Source: Tretioscincus oriximinensis (lineage: Eukaryota; Chordata; Lepidosauria; Squamata; Gymnophthalmidae). Taken from it: DNA of 64,000 nt. This document shows positions 1-11,039 of this stretch, piece after piece. The notes under the pieces were generated by a model, which did not search any database, was not told where the DNA came from, and saw nothing but the letters and a program-made list of their open reading frames with translations. The position numbers and the translations under genes were made by a program. The stretch covers positions 916,317-980,316 of the forward strand of contig JAJVDF010000255.1 in NCBI GenBank assembly GCA_022410635.1. The letters are read 5' to 3'. Positions within the stretch are counted from its first letter, which is position 1. Every line of letters begins with the position of its first letter.

Positions 1-907
1 CCAAGTCAGTTGGTGAGGCACGATGGCTAGGCTGAAGCTCTGTGCTTTTTTCTGGGCGCGTTTCTTTACGCGTCTTGGGCTCCTTTGTTTTCTTAGCCTG
101 TTTATCAGGCTTGGAGGATTTATGGTGAGAGGTTTTGGACGCGGCTGGAGAGGAATGGCGGGGAGCCGCGCTTTCCTTCTTGCTGGGCTGCGTCGTGGCG
201 CCAGAAGAGCCAGGGGCGTCCCCCTCCTGGGCTTGCTTTTTGGCGCCCTGCTGTTTCTTGGCGGGCTCCTTTCCCGCCTTAGCCCTTTTGGCGCGTTTGG
301 GGGGCGCGCGATCTTGCCCAGCCTCGTTTTGAGCCTCCAGGTCCACAGAGGGGACTAATAACGAGGCGGGAAACGCTGGGGCTGTTCTTTTACTCCCGAT
401 CCCCGCAGCTGCGTGGGAGGGAGATTCGGAGCCAAAAAGTTTCATTAACGTGGCGTTGGNGGGCTGGCTCCTTGCATCGAAATAATCAGCCACTGCAGCT
501 CTAAATTGGGCTGTAATATCGGGCGCCGGGTCTTCNATAGNCACCTCCTCATTGGCGCCCACGTCGCCCATTTCAGTCGTTGGGGGCTCCTTCCCCGCCA
601 TTAATACCGGTACGGTATTAGACTCACCCCCAATTTCCAATCCACTCTTCGAGGGGTTATTTACAGCGCTCTCTGCTCCCTCAAGCCTCGGGGGCTGAGG
701 GGGGGCTGCTGTCTCGTCCTCGCCCCCAGCTGGAGAGTGGGGGGGACTCAAATCACTAACCGCCTTTAAGAAGGAGTTCGTCAGTGTCCGGAATTGATGT
801 AATTGTTCCTCGGACGGCGGTTCGTCAAAGAATTGGCGAAGTAAAGGGGGTGTCCTGAGAGACCCCCTATTAATAGTTGGTATAAATTCCTCGTCTGAAG
901 ATTCCAT
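1..907 (-). mobile_element. Retroelement gag-like ORF, intact but cut by the window edge
   Basis: Read on the minus strand from an ATG at 907-905, one frame stays open for about 302 codons to the window edge. It is interrupted only by three single N bases (near 460, 536 and 541), which give ambiguous codons rather than stops. The protein begins MESSDEEFIPTINRGSLRTP. It has an acidic, proline-rich first half and a strongly basic Lys/Ala-rich second half (PPKRAKRAKAGKEPAKKQQG is one stretch), the composition of a retroelement Gag or ORF1. Gag-like ORFs of DIRS or LTR elements in reptiles look like this, but I cannot assign the class without the polymerase. It lies in PANX1 intron 3 and is not a PANX1 exon. 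The open frame implies a young insertion. Confidence 0.65.
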
Positions 908-960
908 TAATTGCAGGCCATTAAGGCCTGAAAATTGACTGGGTTTGAAATACAAGCTTC

Positions 961-1051
961 TGGCTGAGCAGCAACAGAAGGACTGGGTATTAGGTCCGCC
1001 TTTGGGGGCTATTGAAGTCTTTGAAGGCGGAGCTTCTGTTGCTGTCAGCCA
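961..1051. repeat. Imperfect stem-loop upstream of the gag-like ORF
   Basis: TGGCTGAGCAGCAACAGAAG (961-980) pairs with CTTCTGTTGCTGTCAGCCA (1033-1051) with one bulge. A second inner stem pairs TCCGCCTTT (995-1003) with GAAGGCGGA (1023-1031). It sits just outside the start of the retroelement ORF and may be part of the element's untranslated leader or terminal region. Confidence 0.6.
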
Positions 1052-1239
1052 ATCAGGAATTACCCATAGTAAGGGCATCACTTAACTCCTAGATCCTGGG
1101 AACAGATGCTGCTACTCTGATCACCTGGCCCAGTCTGGCCTGCCCTAGCTCCCCTCTCTTGCTGGGGCAGCCCAGGGCCCTGTTTTAAGTCGGCCTCCTC
1201 CCGCCCCTCACAATCTGATCTACTGCAGAGTTATCACAC

Positions 1240-1470
1240 ATTATTTATTTATTTACATTTCTATACCGCCCTATATTCAAAGGTCTCAGGATGGTTAACA
1301 ATCAAAACCCAAATTAAGGAGAAGGACTGGGTTTTTATACCTTACTCAAAAGTGGGACTCAAAAGTGGATTACAAGGTCCAAGATAATCCCGCTGCCTTC
1401 ATGGAGAAGTGTGGGATCGAATCCGGAGACTACCAGATAAGAATCCAGCTCTACTACACTACTACACTAA
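1240..1470 (-). mobile_element. L2-type LINE 3' tail followed by a SINE fragment
   Basis: TATACCGCCCTATATTC and GGTCTCAGGATGG match the antisense of the L2 3' end seen at 44805. From about 1315, GGGTTTTTATACCTTACTC and GGATTACAAGGTCC match the antisense SINE 3' part. Confidence 0.6.
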
Positions 1471-1588
1471 AGTGGCAAGAAGATATTTCTGACTAATATT
1501 TTTTGTTGAACGAATGTTCCAGGAAGGAAATTTTTGGTTTGGAATCCTGTATAGCTTTAGTTTCATAAGTAATGCAAATTCCTGAAGA

Positions 1589-1816
1589 TTGTGGCACCAC
1601 TGTTCTAAATTAGGAAGAGCCCACGGCCTCCTTGATCAGGATTACGCTCCGTCTGACACAGATGTAAAGAACTATTTGTTGGTCCAGGAACTCAAGATAC
1701 ACATGAACATGCCAATCAATGTGGTCCAGAAGCTGTCTTTGGGGGCTCCTATTCCAGACTTCCAGTGCAGAAAGGGTTGTGAATTGAGACCCTTGTTTTA
1801 CACGTTCAAAGCATAA
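1589..1816 (+). other. Unidentified open frame in PANX1 intron 3
   Basis: A 75-codon frame with ordinary, non-repetitive amino-acid composition (contains DYAPSDTDVKNYLLVQELKI) ends exactly where an L2 3' tail begins. I do not recognise the protein. It could be chance, or a scrap of a processed pseudogene or LINE. No splice sites fit PANX1, and it is on the opposite strand. Confidence 0.2.
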
Positions 1817-2380
1817 ATGTTTACTTACTTATTTAAAATGATTTATATCCCATCCTTCACCACTGATCCCAGGATAGGTAATAATATTTATCTTCCAACC
1901 CACCCTCCTTCCCTGCAAAGACAGAATGCAGAGGGGAGGTAGAAGTAAATGCCTGGGTGAAGAAGTATGTTTTTACTAGGCACCAAAAACTATACAATAT
2001 AGGTGCCTGGTGAGCCTCTAGAAGTCTGTTCCAGAGTGGGGGCTGCTACCACAGAGAAGGCCCTCCCATGTGCCCTTATCCCTTGTATCTCTGCAAGGGG
2101 AGGAACTATCAGAAGGCCTTCTTGAGATATTAATGTATTGGCAGGTCTATATGGAAGAAAGTATAGCCAACCTCCACGATGGTTAGGACTTGGTATGCTA
2201 ATATGAACTGGGCTAGCCAGTGAAGATCTTTAAGGATCGTCGTAATGTATATCTGGCCATAGACTCCTGCCACCAGTCAAGCTGCTGTATTTTGCACTGG
2301 TTCCAGCATCCGGACTGTTTTCAAGGGTGGCTATGTGTAGAGTGCATTGCAGTCATCAAGACTGGAGAACAGTATCAGAG
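1815..2380 (-). mobile_element. L2-type LINE 3' end
   Basis: Antisense match to the long L2 copy at 44805-46650: shared blocks include a TTCCAGAGTGGGGGCTG region, a CTGGTTCCAGCATCCGG region (counterpart of CTGCACCAGCTGCAGCTTCTG) and GCATTGCAGTCATCAAGACT. Confidence 0.65.
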
Positions 2381-2476
2381 AACATATATGGAAAAAAAAT
2401 CACCAAGGAAATTGCTTTCGCCTCCTTTTAAATGTTTTATGAAAGCACAGAAACCGGGTGATGCAATGCTTGTTAC

Positions 2477-2700
2477 CTTTGGGTTAAATTCTCATGGGGA
2501 ACAGGTACAGAACCCGGACAGTCCTTCACATCACCATTGCAACAGCTCTTGGCAGCTTTGATGGCCCTGTTGTAGGCCTTGTCAAGTTCTTCCATAATAA
2601 ACTTCAGATCAGCAGAAAGATGAGGTGCTGAGGTGAAGCGCCAAAAGAGACATGGCAGGTATAACAAGATTGCAACAAGCAGGAGGATATAGGGGAAAAA
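2477..2700 (-). CDS. PANX1: Pannexin 1, exon 3 (internal coding exon)
   Basis: Pannexin 1 forms large-pore plasma-membrane channels that release ATP. This exon starts in phase 0 after a TTCCTTCCTCAG acceptor. It encodes about residues 108-181: the second membrane helix ([16 protein letters not shown]), the LFWRF turn, and the start of the cytoplasmic loop with [22 protein letters not shown], a stretch almost identical to vertebrate PANX1. It ends in phase 2 at a CAAAG|GTAACA donor. The 224 nt are fully open. The segment after KAAKS (CCNGDVKDC) is more divergent, as is usual for this loop. Later exons, carrying helices 3-4 and the C-terminal tail, must lie before position 1. The family call is near certain from this exon together with exons 1 and 2. 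Confidence 0.95.
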
Positions 2701-3054
2701 CTGAGGAAGGAAAACACCACAATATGGATTAGTCCTGATATCAGACATTCTCAAAGCAGTCAACATTTAAACTAAAATACAAATACAACACAGTCAATCG
2801 AACTTCTTAGGGAGATAACAGGCAAAGAGGGTTAGAACTTGCATTGCACTGGGTAGATCTGGTGGCTCCAGTGCAAAATTGGGAGCATTATGCAAATTTT
2901 ACTGGATATTTGAAAGTAATCTTGATCTCTTAGGTATTTTGCTGATGATATTGTTGTGGTCCTAGAGGAAACAGAGATAAACTTGCTTATCTCCTAGAAT
3001 GAGGAAGGGGAAGAGGAAAAAGGAAAAAAGAAAAAAGAAGGAGGGTAGTAGTAG

Positions 3055-3335
3055 TAATAGGTTTTTATTTATTTATTTATTTATACTTATACCCCGCCCT
3101 ATACCCGAAGGTCTTTTATACCCCACTTTGAGAAAACCTCAACCTGAAGGGGACCAAAGTGGCTTATAACAGTTTCTTCACAGCAGACACCTTGTGCAGT
3201 AGGGAGGGGCTGGGAGAGCTTTGAAGAACTGTGACTAGCCCAAGGACATCCAGGTGGCTTTTGTGGAGGAAAGCAGTATGGAATCAAACCAGGAGACTAC
3301 CTGAAAAGAGTCTGACACTCTAACCGCAAGACGGG
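3055..3335 (-). mobile_element. SINE with a short L2 tail
   Basis: TTTATTTATTTATACTTATACCCCGCCC (L2 tail) runs into an antisense SINE of the type also at 27255 and 39240, ending in GAGTCTGACACTCTAACC, the antisense tRNA-like head. Confidence 0.6.
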
Positions 3336-3339
3336 GTAT

Positions 3340-4050
3340 CTTTTGAGTCACTTCTTCTAAGTCACTTCTTCAAGATGCTTTAAATGAATTAAGACTAAGG
3401 AAGGATTGTTCTCATCCAGTGATGCCTAGTTGCTATTTGCTGATCAAACTATGATTCGAACCATGCATTCAATGGCAGAAGTACATAAAGGAGGTCCTTC
3501 TGCTGCTGTTGCATCTTGGAAATTTGGGCTACAATGTCAATTCCCAAGCTACCCCAACTATTTTTCCGAGATGCAGTTAATGGTGGGGGAAAGAAGAACT
3601 CAAGCATCAGGCTGTGAATATGGGTATATGTTATCAGCTGGAATCTCACATCAGATTTCACTTTCAAGCAACGGTGATGGGCTAAGGAGAAATAAATAAA
3701 TTAAATGAGAACAGAAGCAACAAGAAAGCAATTGTTGGCTCGTATGTTCTGTATCCGCCGAGAAGTGAAGCCAGGAAACAAATTTCTATCTGGAAAAAAG
3801 ATGATCTCATCTGTGCAATGGCTGGAAATCAAATCAGCCCCAAAGACAGAAAAGTCAGGGAGAAGGAGAAGGAGTAATGAAGTCCAGATGAGCAGAGTTT
3901 TGGTTTGGACTCTAGACCTGCAGTTGGTCTTGCGTCCCAAGTTTCATTCCTTTTGATATTGTTCAAGTACAAGAAATATGACCCTTCAAGTCTTTTTCTT
4001 CCTTTACTGTTGAAAAGAATATTACAAACGCATCAGAAAAGTGTCTGGAC
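3340..4050. other. PANX1 intron 2, no recognised element
   Basis: Overlapping open frames occur on both strands here (up to 89 codons), but none resembles a known family and none fits the splice phases of PANX1. Confidence 0.6.
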
Positions 4051-4054
4051 CTTT

Positions 4055-4520
4055 TTAGGCTTGAAAGGTGGCGTTTAAGAGATGACCTGATTGAAGTGTA
4101 TAAAATTAGACATGGAGTGAATAAGGTGAATAGAGACTAACACACAATTTTAGGACCAGGGGGCACGCCTTCAAACTGGTGGGCAGAAGAGTTAGGACAA
4201 ACAAAAGAAAGTTTTTTTTTCACCCAGAGAGTTATTGGTCTGTGGAATTTGCTTCCAGAAGGGCTGATTGCTAGCAGCCTGGATACCTTTAAGACAAGAT
4301 TAGACAAGTTCATGGAAGTTCATGAATAGCTACTAGGATGGATCTCTTAATACTGCATCCAGGATGGAGCACAGGCAGGATTACTGAAGTACCATTTGTA
4401 GGGAGTTAAGAACAGATGAGGGATTTTGCTTCTTCTGCTTGAGGATGCCAAGCTGCAATTGGTGAGACAGAATGTTGGACTAGATGGGCTCTGGCCCCAT
4501 TCAGCAGGGATGTTGAACAA
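4055..4520 (+). mobile_element. CR1-type LINE 3' end
   Basis: The sense strand reads the LINE C-terminus (CTTGAAAGGTGGCGTTTAAG, then GACCTGATTGAAGTGTATAA, meaning LERWRLRDDLIEVYK), then the 3' UTR with GACAGAATGTTGGACTAGAT. Frames are broken. Confidence 0.75.
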
Positions 4521-4627
4521 AAAAGACCAAAGAGAGGATTCCAATCAGAATTTCACCCCACATCCATAGGTCCTCATCTCTTTAACTGCTGGGAGGGGGG
4601 AGATCTCTCAGTGGAAGAACAGATCTT

Positions 4628-4892
4628 TATATATAAGAACAGCCAGGTTGGTGTAATGGTTAGAGTGCTGGATCCTATCTAGTAGTCTCCTGGTTTGATT
4701 CCCACTCCTCTATGAAGCCAGATAGTAGACCAATCTACTTAGCTGTTCGAAAGTGAGCAATCACCAGTAGATGAATAGGTACCATCATCTCATTGTGATG
4801 GGGAAGATACTGTGAGACTTTGGGTGTAAAATAGCTTATAAGCCGCCCTGAGTCCCTTTGGGTGAGGAAAGCGGGACATAAAAAGCCAGTTT
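4628..4892 (+). mobile_element. Sauria-type tRNA-derived SINE
   Basis: The head has a tRNA-like A box (TTGGTGTAATGGTTAGAGTG) and B box (GGTTTGATTCC). The body and 3' end read AAATAGCTTATAAGCCGCCC and GAGTCCCTTTGGGTGAGG, as in the other copies in this window. Confidence 0.75.
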
Positions 4893-5163
4893 TTCTTCTT
4901 TTACCTTGGGACAATCAAACTCTCTCAGCCCTGCCTATTTCACAGAATGTCTATTGTGGAGAAAGCAACAAAAGCTATGGGCGCCACGGGCATTATAAAT
5001 GAACATTCCATTAAAAAGGAAAATTCTGCCAAGTATATGAAATCAAAACCTCGGTGGTAAAAAAGTTTTATGCAATGGATGTTATATTTTACCAACTGTG
5101 AAAATGCCAAACTGTGGAATAATGGGATATAATATATTCGGATGAAAGAGAATCGGTACAAAC

Positions 5164-5303
5164 TTTATGAAGCCAAAGGGGAAGATGCCCAGAATCACTT
5201 TGGGAAAGTTGCTTCTGCTGCACGGCTGCCCAGCAATAAGAATCCACATAAGCAGCTTGGCGCCAGGAGAACGAACTTGGAGAAAAACAGCTCATTTGGG
5301 TAC
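5164..5303 (-). CDS. PANX1: Pannexin 1, exon 2 (first extracellular loop)
   Basis: The exon follows a TTTTTCTCCTTAG acceptor and completes Gly61 with the last base of exon 1. It encodes residues 61-107, starting [20 protein letters not shown] and ending LPLWLHK. Counting from the exon 1 ATG, the two extracellular-loop cysteines fall at 66 and 84, and the loop Trp-Arg pair at 74-75, the same numbering as human PANX1. Trp74 and Arg75 line the narrow extracellular entrance in published PANX1 structures. The exon is 140 nt, phase 0 at its end. The donor reads AAA|GTTTGT, which is weaker than consensus. Exon 3 joins in frame. Confidence 0.95.
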
Positions 5304-5371
5304 CTAAGGAGAAAAACGGAGACGTTGTCAAATTCAACATATAGAGTGTAATGTAAGGGTTGGTACACTTG

Positions 5372-5554
5372 ACCATCAAGTGTAGTAGTAGTAATAGTAG
5401 TAGTAGTAGTAGTAGGAGGAGGAGGAGGAGGAGGAGGAGGAAAAGAAGAAGAAAAAGAGTTTTTATACCTTACTTTTCTCACCCAAAGGGACTCAAAGCG
5501 GTCCCTTTAAGAATTCCTATTTATCATCCTTTACAGCATGATAAATAGGAATTC
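5372..5554 (-). repeat. SINE 3' tail, (TAG)n/(GAG)n tract and a perfect palindrome
   Basis: TAG and GAG trinucleotide tracts (5381-5460) precede an antisense SINE 3' end. Next to it GAATTCCTATTTATCA (5511-5526) and TGATAAATAGGAATTC (5539-5554) form 16-bp perfect inverted arms around a 12-base loop. Confidence 0.8.
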
Positions 5555-5555
5555 A

Positions 5556-7285
5556 TATTACTAAAATGCATCGTGGAGATCAGTCTTCTAATTGAAGTGA
5601 ATGGACGCACTCAGAGTCCATCACCTGCTGTCTCTAAAATGGCAGCACACATAGGCTGCCACCACCCAACCCTGATTCCTCAGAGCCCGACATTACCCTA
5701 TTGAAAGTCGCTAGCTACCTGCAGCAGCCAAACATTGTGAGGTGACTAGGGACCCCTTGAGGGCCAACCCCCAGCCCTGTGCTGCGTTACCTCCCTGCAA
5801 GCCCACTCCCACCATACAGTGCCCACACATCGCTTCCCATTGCATTCCACACTAGCAACAGGCATCATCCCCTAGGAGCACTGCAAAAGGCAAAAGTGGG
5901 ACCAGTCTTCTCTGCGGCTCCTAGCAGCACTCAAGCCATCGTCAGGCTAAAACTGTGTGCCATTTCATATAAATACTGACCCTCTTGAAGATGACACAAA
6001 CAAATTGTACCCATTTATACCCAATTATGAATTGTGAAAGAAACTACAGGCGTAAATTCTGAGTCACAGATGTAGTAGGCCAACGGTCACTTCAACATTT
6101 AGAGGAATATTCGCCCTAGAGACAATCCTTTATTTTGGTCAGGGATAAACTCAGGTCAGCAGGACTTTGCCGCACAGGACCCTTGTAATATGCAATGCAA
6201 AATATGCAATACAAAGGGCAAACATACAGTATAGTACACAAAACTAATATGCAAAATCAGAACTTGCAGACTTCCACAAAGTGTTAAAAATATGCTGGGA
6301 AGGGAGACGTCACAGCTTGGTTCTTGCTTATCTGTTTCTTAATGAATGTAGCTCAGTAGGCAACCCTTGTGGAAGACATTGGCTGTGACTCTGTTATGTA
6401 CATACTGCTGTTTCTACAATAAATCAACAGATGAGCCAGACATCACAGCCAGCAACACATTCTTCCAGAGTGGAGAGAGAGGAGAGCGAGGCATGAAGTT
6501 ATAAAGGATGAATCTCATCTCTGTTGCAGCAAATACCCACATCTGCAGAATATCAATACTAATGTAAACAGTGTGGAACAAAGGAGGTTCAGGGCTTCGG
6601 TTGGCAACATGGGTGAAAGATTTAGTGTGATCTGTAGCGGCCATTCAATGAGAAGGCTGCTCTCATCCACCAGTTGGGACAGGGCTCTCTTACAAAAACG
6701 GCAACTTATTCAAATTAGAGAGATTAAAGGCAGACTCAGTTCACTTGGAATGGACCCCCAACAGATCGGTTGTTGTTCCAGGCCTCAGTAAATGAGTGGA
6801 GTGTGAGGAGATGACAAATATCCAGAAGCCTTCATTCTAGAGTGTTCAAATTGTGAGAAAAATAAAACAGTCAGCGGCCCTAGGCCATGTCTACTCTTAC
6901 CTAAACTTGGGTCTTAAACTGGGATATATCTTGGAATAGGTGCCATCCATACGCTAGATTCCTATCCATATGGTAGGCCTTTTTATTCTGGAATATATCC
7001 TGGAATAGGCCCCCCACATGCTAGGTGGAATATTACTCCAATTATTATCATTTTTAGTTATTACTAGTGGACCACCAGCCGTGTGGCGGAGTCTGGGCAC
7101 TCTGCCCAGTCAGTGTAGGTACCTGGCAGCTTGGGGCAATGTGAAGTCTGGTAGATCAAGGCTGAGGAGTGGGACTCGACGGTTCAGAGCGATCCAGTGT
7201 GGCAGCAGCTCTTCCAGCGGGTGACTGGCTAATCATCTCCATTCCAGGTAATAATGGACACTTTCCTTTTTTTGTTTAAACTTTA
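5556..7285. other. PANX1 intron 1, no recognised element
   Basis: Unique-looking sequence. Short frames on both strands (for example near 6414-6644) show no family features. Confidence 0.55.
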
Positions 7286-7289
7286 TTTT

Positions 7290-8830
7290 TCAAAGTTAAA
7301 TCAAGACTAAATGCTGGCTATACAATCCTTAGTATTAAAAACACAAATATAACATCTTTTCCAGAAAAATTAAACTTGAGTCCATGGGCAATAGTATAAA
7401 CTCCCTTTCTCCCTCCCGTTGCCTCTCTTAGGTAAGTCCAGCCTTATCCTACCTTTGGTGGAAGCAGCCTTATTCTTTTATATAATCCTTTTCCTACACT
7501 ATCCTTGTCCATATCCCAAGATTCTCCTTGTTGGGATGACAATACTTATGCCCATCACTCTGCTTCTATTTTCTTTAACTAAATCAAACCCAAGCTGCTC
7601 CATTATATAGCCATGTCATCCTTCTATATTCCATTGAGAACTTTCCTTCCATTTTGCAACCATAAGAGATAATGTTCCCATAAAATAATTGACTGATCAA
7701 ATATATCTCCTCATTTAGTAGAATGATGTCCTCATTCTTGAGGATTTGTAAGTTGCACACCTCAATTTCTCTGAATTGCCAACCAAAAATCCTGGGCCTT
7801 CTCACACTTCCAAATAAGATGCAAATAAGTTCCCCTAGTGCTCGAAGAATGCCAGCACTGCAAGCTATAACCCCTTATTATATGTGGTACAGCTTTTAAA
7901 TATTGTACCCCACTTTGCTTTCTATCCTTCCAGGGAATGTGGGTGGTTACAGGGATGAAATCCGGCTGCAACGTCTGGGTCCCATCAGCCTCAAAAGATG
8001 GTGTGTGAGAGGTGATCTGATCGAAGTATATGAAATGATATACGGGATGGAAAGGCGAATAGAGAAAAATTGTTTTCTCTATCACTTAACAACGGGACCA
8101 GGGGGCATTCCTTGAAACTGATGGGCAGAAGAGTGAAGACAGACAAGGGAAAGTATTTTTTCACCCATAGGGTCATCGGCCTTTAGAATTTACTTCCAGA
8201 GGAGGTGGTGGCAGTTAGCACCCTGGATAGCCCTAAGACATGATTAGACATGTTCACGGACACCAAGGGTATAAATAGCTACTAGGATAGATGTCTTGAT
8301 ACTGCCTCTTAGATGGAGCAACAGGCAGGATTCCTGAAGTTCCATTTGCAGGGCGTCGAGAACAGCTGAAGATTTTGCCTTCTTCTGTTCCAGACTGCCC
8401 AGGTGCAATTGGTGGGCCTCTGGGTGAGGCAGAAGGCTGGACTAGATGGGCTATGGCCCATTTCATCAGGTTCCTCTTACGTTCCTACATTCTTATGAGG
8501 GTATGGATCTTTTAAACGTTTTATGAATGTGTTATCTTTTGTTGTTTTCCTTGTTCTTTTGTTACCTGCCCTGGAACCATTGGTGAAGGGCAAGATATAA
8601 ATGATTTAAAATAAACTAAATACATTTAAAATAAATAATTTTAACTGCATCTCTTTCAACCCATTATGTTTTTGACAGATATCATGACCATTTTCCTAAC
8701 GTCCTGCTTTCGTATATCCATCCCGTCCATCCAAATTTGTTTTTCATTATTTATCAAACCGTCCCCCCACCTTGTAGAAATTTGCCCCTTCCAAAAGGCA
8801 AATGTTTTGTATGTTGAGGCGTCTGGAATC
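7290..8830 (-). mobile_element. L1-like LINE fragment, split by a CR1/L2 insertion
   Basis: The minus strand encodes GTYLHLIWKCEKAQDFWLAI (about 7790-7850), typical of the C-terminal end of L1 ORF2. Similar antisense sequence resumes near 8640 (CCCCTTCCAAAAGGCAAATG). The interval 7960-8630 is CR1 and L2 3' sequence in the other orientation. Confidence 0.5.
7960..8505 (+). mobile_element. CR1-type LINE 3' end inserted in the L1-like fragment
   Basis: Sense CR1 C-terminus (GGTGATCTGATCGAAGTATA) and 3' UTR (GAGGCAGAAGGCTGGACTAG) ending near TACATTCTTATG, the CR1 octamer-like tail. A short L2-like tail follows to about 8630. Confidence 0.75.
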
Positions 8831-9089
8831 ACAGCGGTGTAGAATGCCAGATTAACTTTTTGATGTAGCTAAGAATAAGTGCAGGGACTTTCCCATAGTT
8901 TGGGGTTGATGGACCATCACAGCTGTTTGAGGATTTAAGGTCATAGAGATCTTAGCATGCTACATTCCAACCCTATTAAAAAAAAAGAACTTAAGTTGGT
9001 TTCAGATCCACAGTTGTTCTACACTGTGTGCACAAATTGATGCACCCTCCTTTTTCCTGGGATCGTATCATTTCCTGTTCTCCCAGGAG

Positions 9090-9437
9090 TAGGCTGACCA
9101 GGTTTTCTGAGGCATAATATTCATGCTAATTTGCATATTCATAAATTTACAAATCACCCACCAACATGCACATCCCTTCTAAATCCCCGCCCAGGAAATC
9201 TGCGAAACAACCGAGAATTTTTCAAGGTGTGAGAGATATTTTTGAGTGCATGAGAATTTTTGTGAGAAATCTGCATTTTAAAAAGGTTTTTTTAATGAGG
9301 GGAAAGTGCCTTCAGGAGTTGGTCCTGGTTGACAGAGCCCCCTAGTGGTGGTGCAATGAATTTAAAAAAGAGGGCAGCGTAGGCACCCCCAAACCAGGGT
9401 CCCGTCCCCCCAAAAAAAGGGTCATTTGGTCAGCCTA
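9090..9437. mobile_element. MITE of the TAGGCTGACC family (hAT-like), copy 1
   Basis: Starts TAGGCTGACCAGG and ends TTTGGTCAGCCTA (inverted). Flanks are CCCAGGAG (9082-9089) and TCCAGGAG (9438-9445), a 7/8 match. No coding capacity. Confidence 0.85.
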
Positions 9438-9804
9438 TCCAGGAGCTCATTTTTCTTTTGGGTACTCACTATCCTATGACATTTGCAGGACAGAGTAGAA
9501 GGAAGCTTCACATTATTTTCTCTAGACAGAATTCAGCAGAATTTCTGTTTATGGTTGTATTTCTGCATGATTTTCTATACCGTTTTTTCACGGTGACTCG
9601 TGTTTGTTATAAAAGCTTCTATGTCCAACGCATTGACAAGTTAGTAGTAGTAGCAGCAGCAACCAAACTGTGAAGACAGTGAAATGGAGCTATTGTTATC
9701 TGGCAACAGGACCTGCTGGGAAGTATAATCAGCCTGGGTAGGGCCCTGTCCTACAGACCACAGCTCTCAACCTCCACCACAGCACTTTTGCCAATCTCAG
9801 TCTT

Positions 9805-9965
9805 GCCCACGAAAATATAAGAACATAAGAGGAGCCCTGCAGAATGGGGCCAGAGCCCATCTAGTCCAGCATTCTGTCTCACACAGAGGCCCACCAATTG
9901 CCCCTCGGCAGTCTGAAGAAAAGGCAGCAAAATACTCATCTGTTCTCAACTCCCTGCAAATGTAG
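9805..9965 (-). mobile_element. CR1-type LINE 3' end fragment
   Basis: Antisense 3' UTR: ATAAGAACATAAGAGGAGCC, then CATCTAGTCCAGCATTCTGT. Confidence 0.75.
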
Positions 9966-10615
9966 ATTTCAGCAGCACTTCAGAAACATATTTTCTGCTG
10001 ACAGGCTGGGGGACTGGTCGATATGTGGTTCCAGGCTTAGCAGAGCTGAGACTGTCATGCAAATGGTGCTATTCTATGGTCAGACTCTGTGGGTCTGGCT
10101 GATCCAGTGGATCTAATTTTGACCACGGATAGATAAATGCAGAAAAGGCCATACGTTCCAATAAGGGTGCTTTAATCCACCGATAAAAATCTTTCAGACT
10201 GCAATGGTGTTATCACCTAGTAGACTTTTTTTGACACTGTGAACTTGGGTCAAGCACGCAAAAACTTGTTATCATATTGCCTTGTTAAATTTATAGTACT
10301 ATGGGTGACTGTTACTGTGGGGCCCAAGGCAGGAACCCTCCTGCCTAAGGAATATTTGCCAAATGTCCACTTTAATAATAGCAAGTCAAAGGTTTTTTGA
10401 TGAGTAGAATAATAAGTGACCATTCTGATATGTGATTTAACTGCCCTCAGTATTTTAGGCTATAAATTAAATTAGGAGGAACACTTTGACCTTATCTTGA
10501 AATTCTGCCACCTTCTTCCAGTACCAGCTGAAAGATAACCCCAGAGGAAAGCAAAAGATAAACATGTTTGTTTCTGAACTCTTACCAAGTTGATGACTAC
10601 TCTGTTTTCCTTAAT

Positions 10616-11031
10616 TAGACTGAATAGATTTTCTGAGGCTCAAACTGGGGTATAATTTATATTCATGCTAATCTGCATATTCATCAATATGCAAATAACC
10701 CACCAACATGCATACCCCTCCAAAATCCCCACCCGAGAAGTCCACAAAGCACATGAGAATTTTATGAAGTGTGTGAGAATTTTTTGAAGTGTGTGAGAAA
10801 TTTGCATTTTTTTATTTTTTACTGAGGGGAGGGGTGCCTTCTGGAGATGGCCCTGGTTGCCAGAGCTCTCTAGTAGTGGTGCAGTGAACTTAAAAAAATG
10901 TAAAAAAAAAATTCCCCTACTTCTTTTTTCCCCAGCAAAAAATGGGGAAATTCCCCCCTCCCCAGGAGGGTTGGGTAGACACCCAAAAACCGGGTCCCCC
11001 CCCCCCCCAAAAGCGGTTATTGGTCAGCCTA
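10616..11031. mobile_element. MITE of the TAGGCTGACC family, copy 2
   Basis: Starts TAGACTGAATAGATTTTCTG and ends TTGGTCAGCCTA. The 7-base flank CCTTAAT is identical on both sides (10609-10615, 11032-11038). Confidence 0.8.
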
Positions 11032-11039
11032 CCTTAATG

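Noticed and set aside
1..358. Plus-strand 111-codon hydrophobic frame
   Set aside because: Antisense shadow of the Lys/Ala-rich retroelement ORF on the minus strand.
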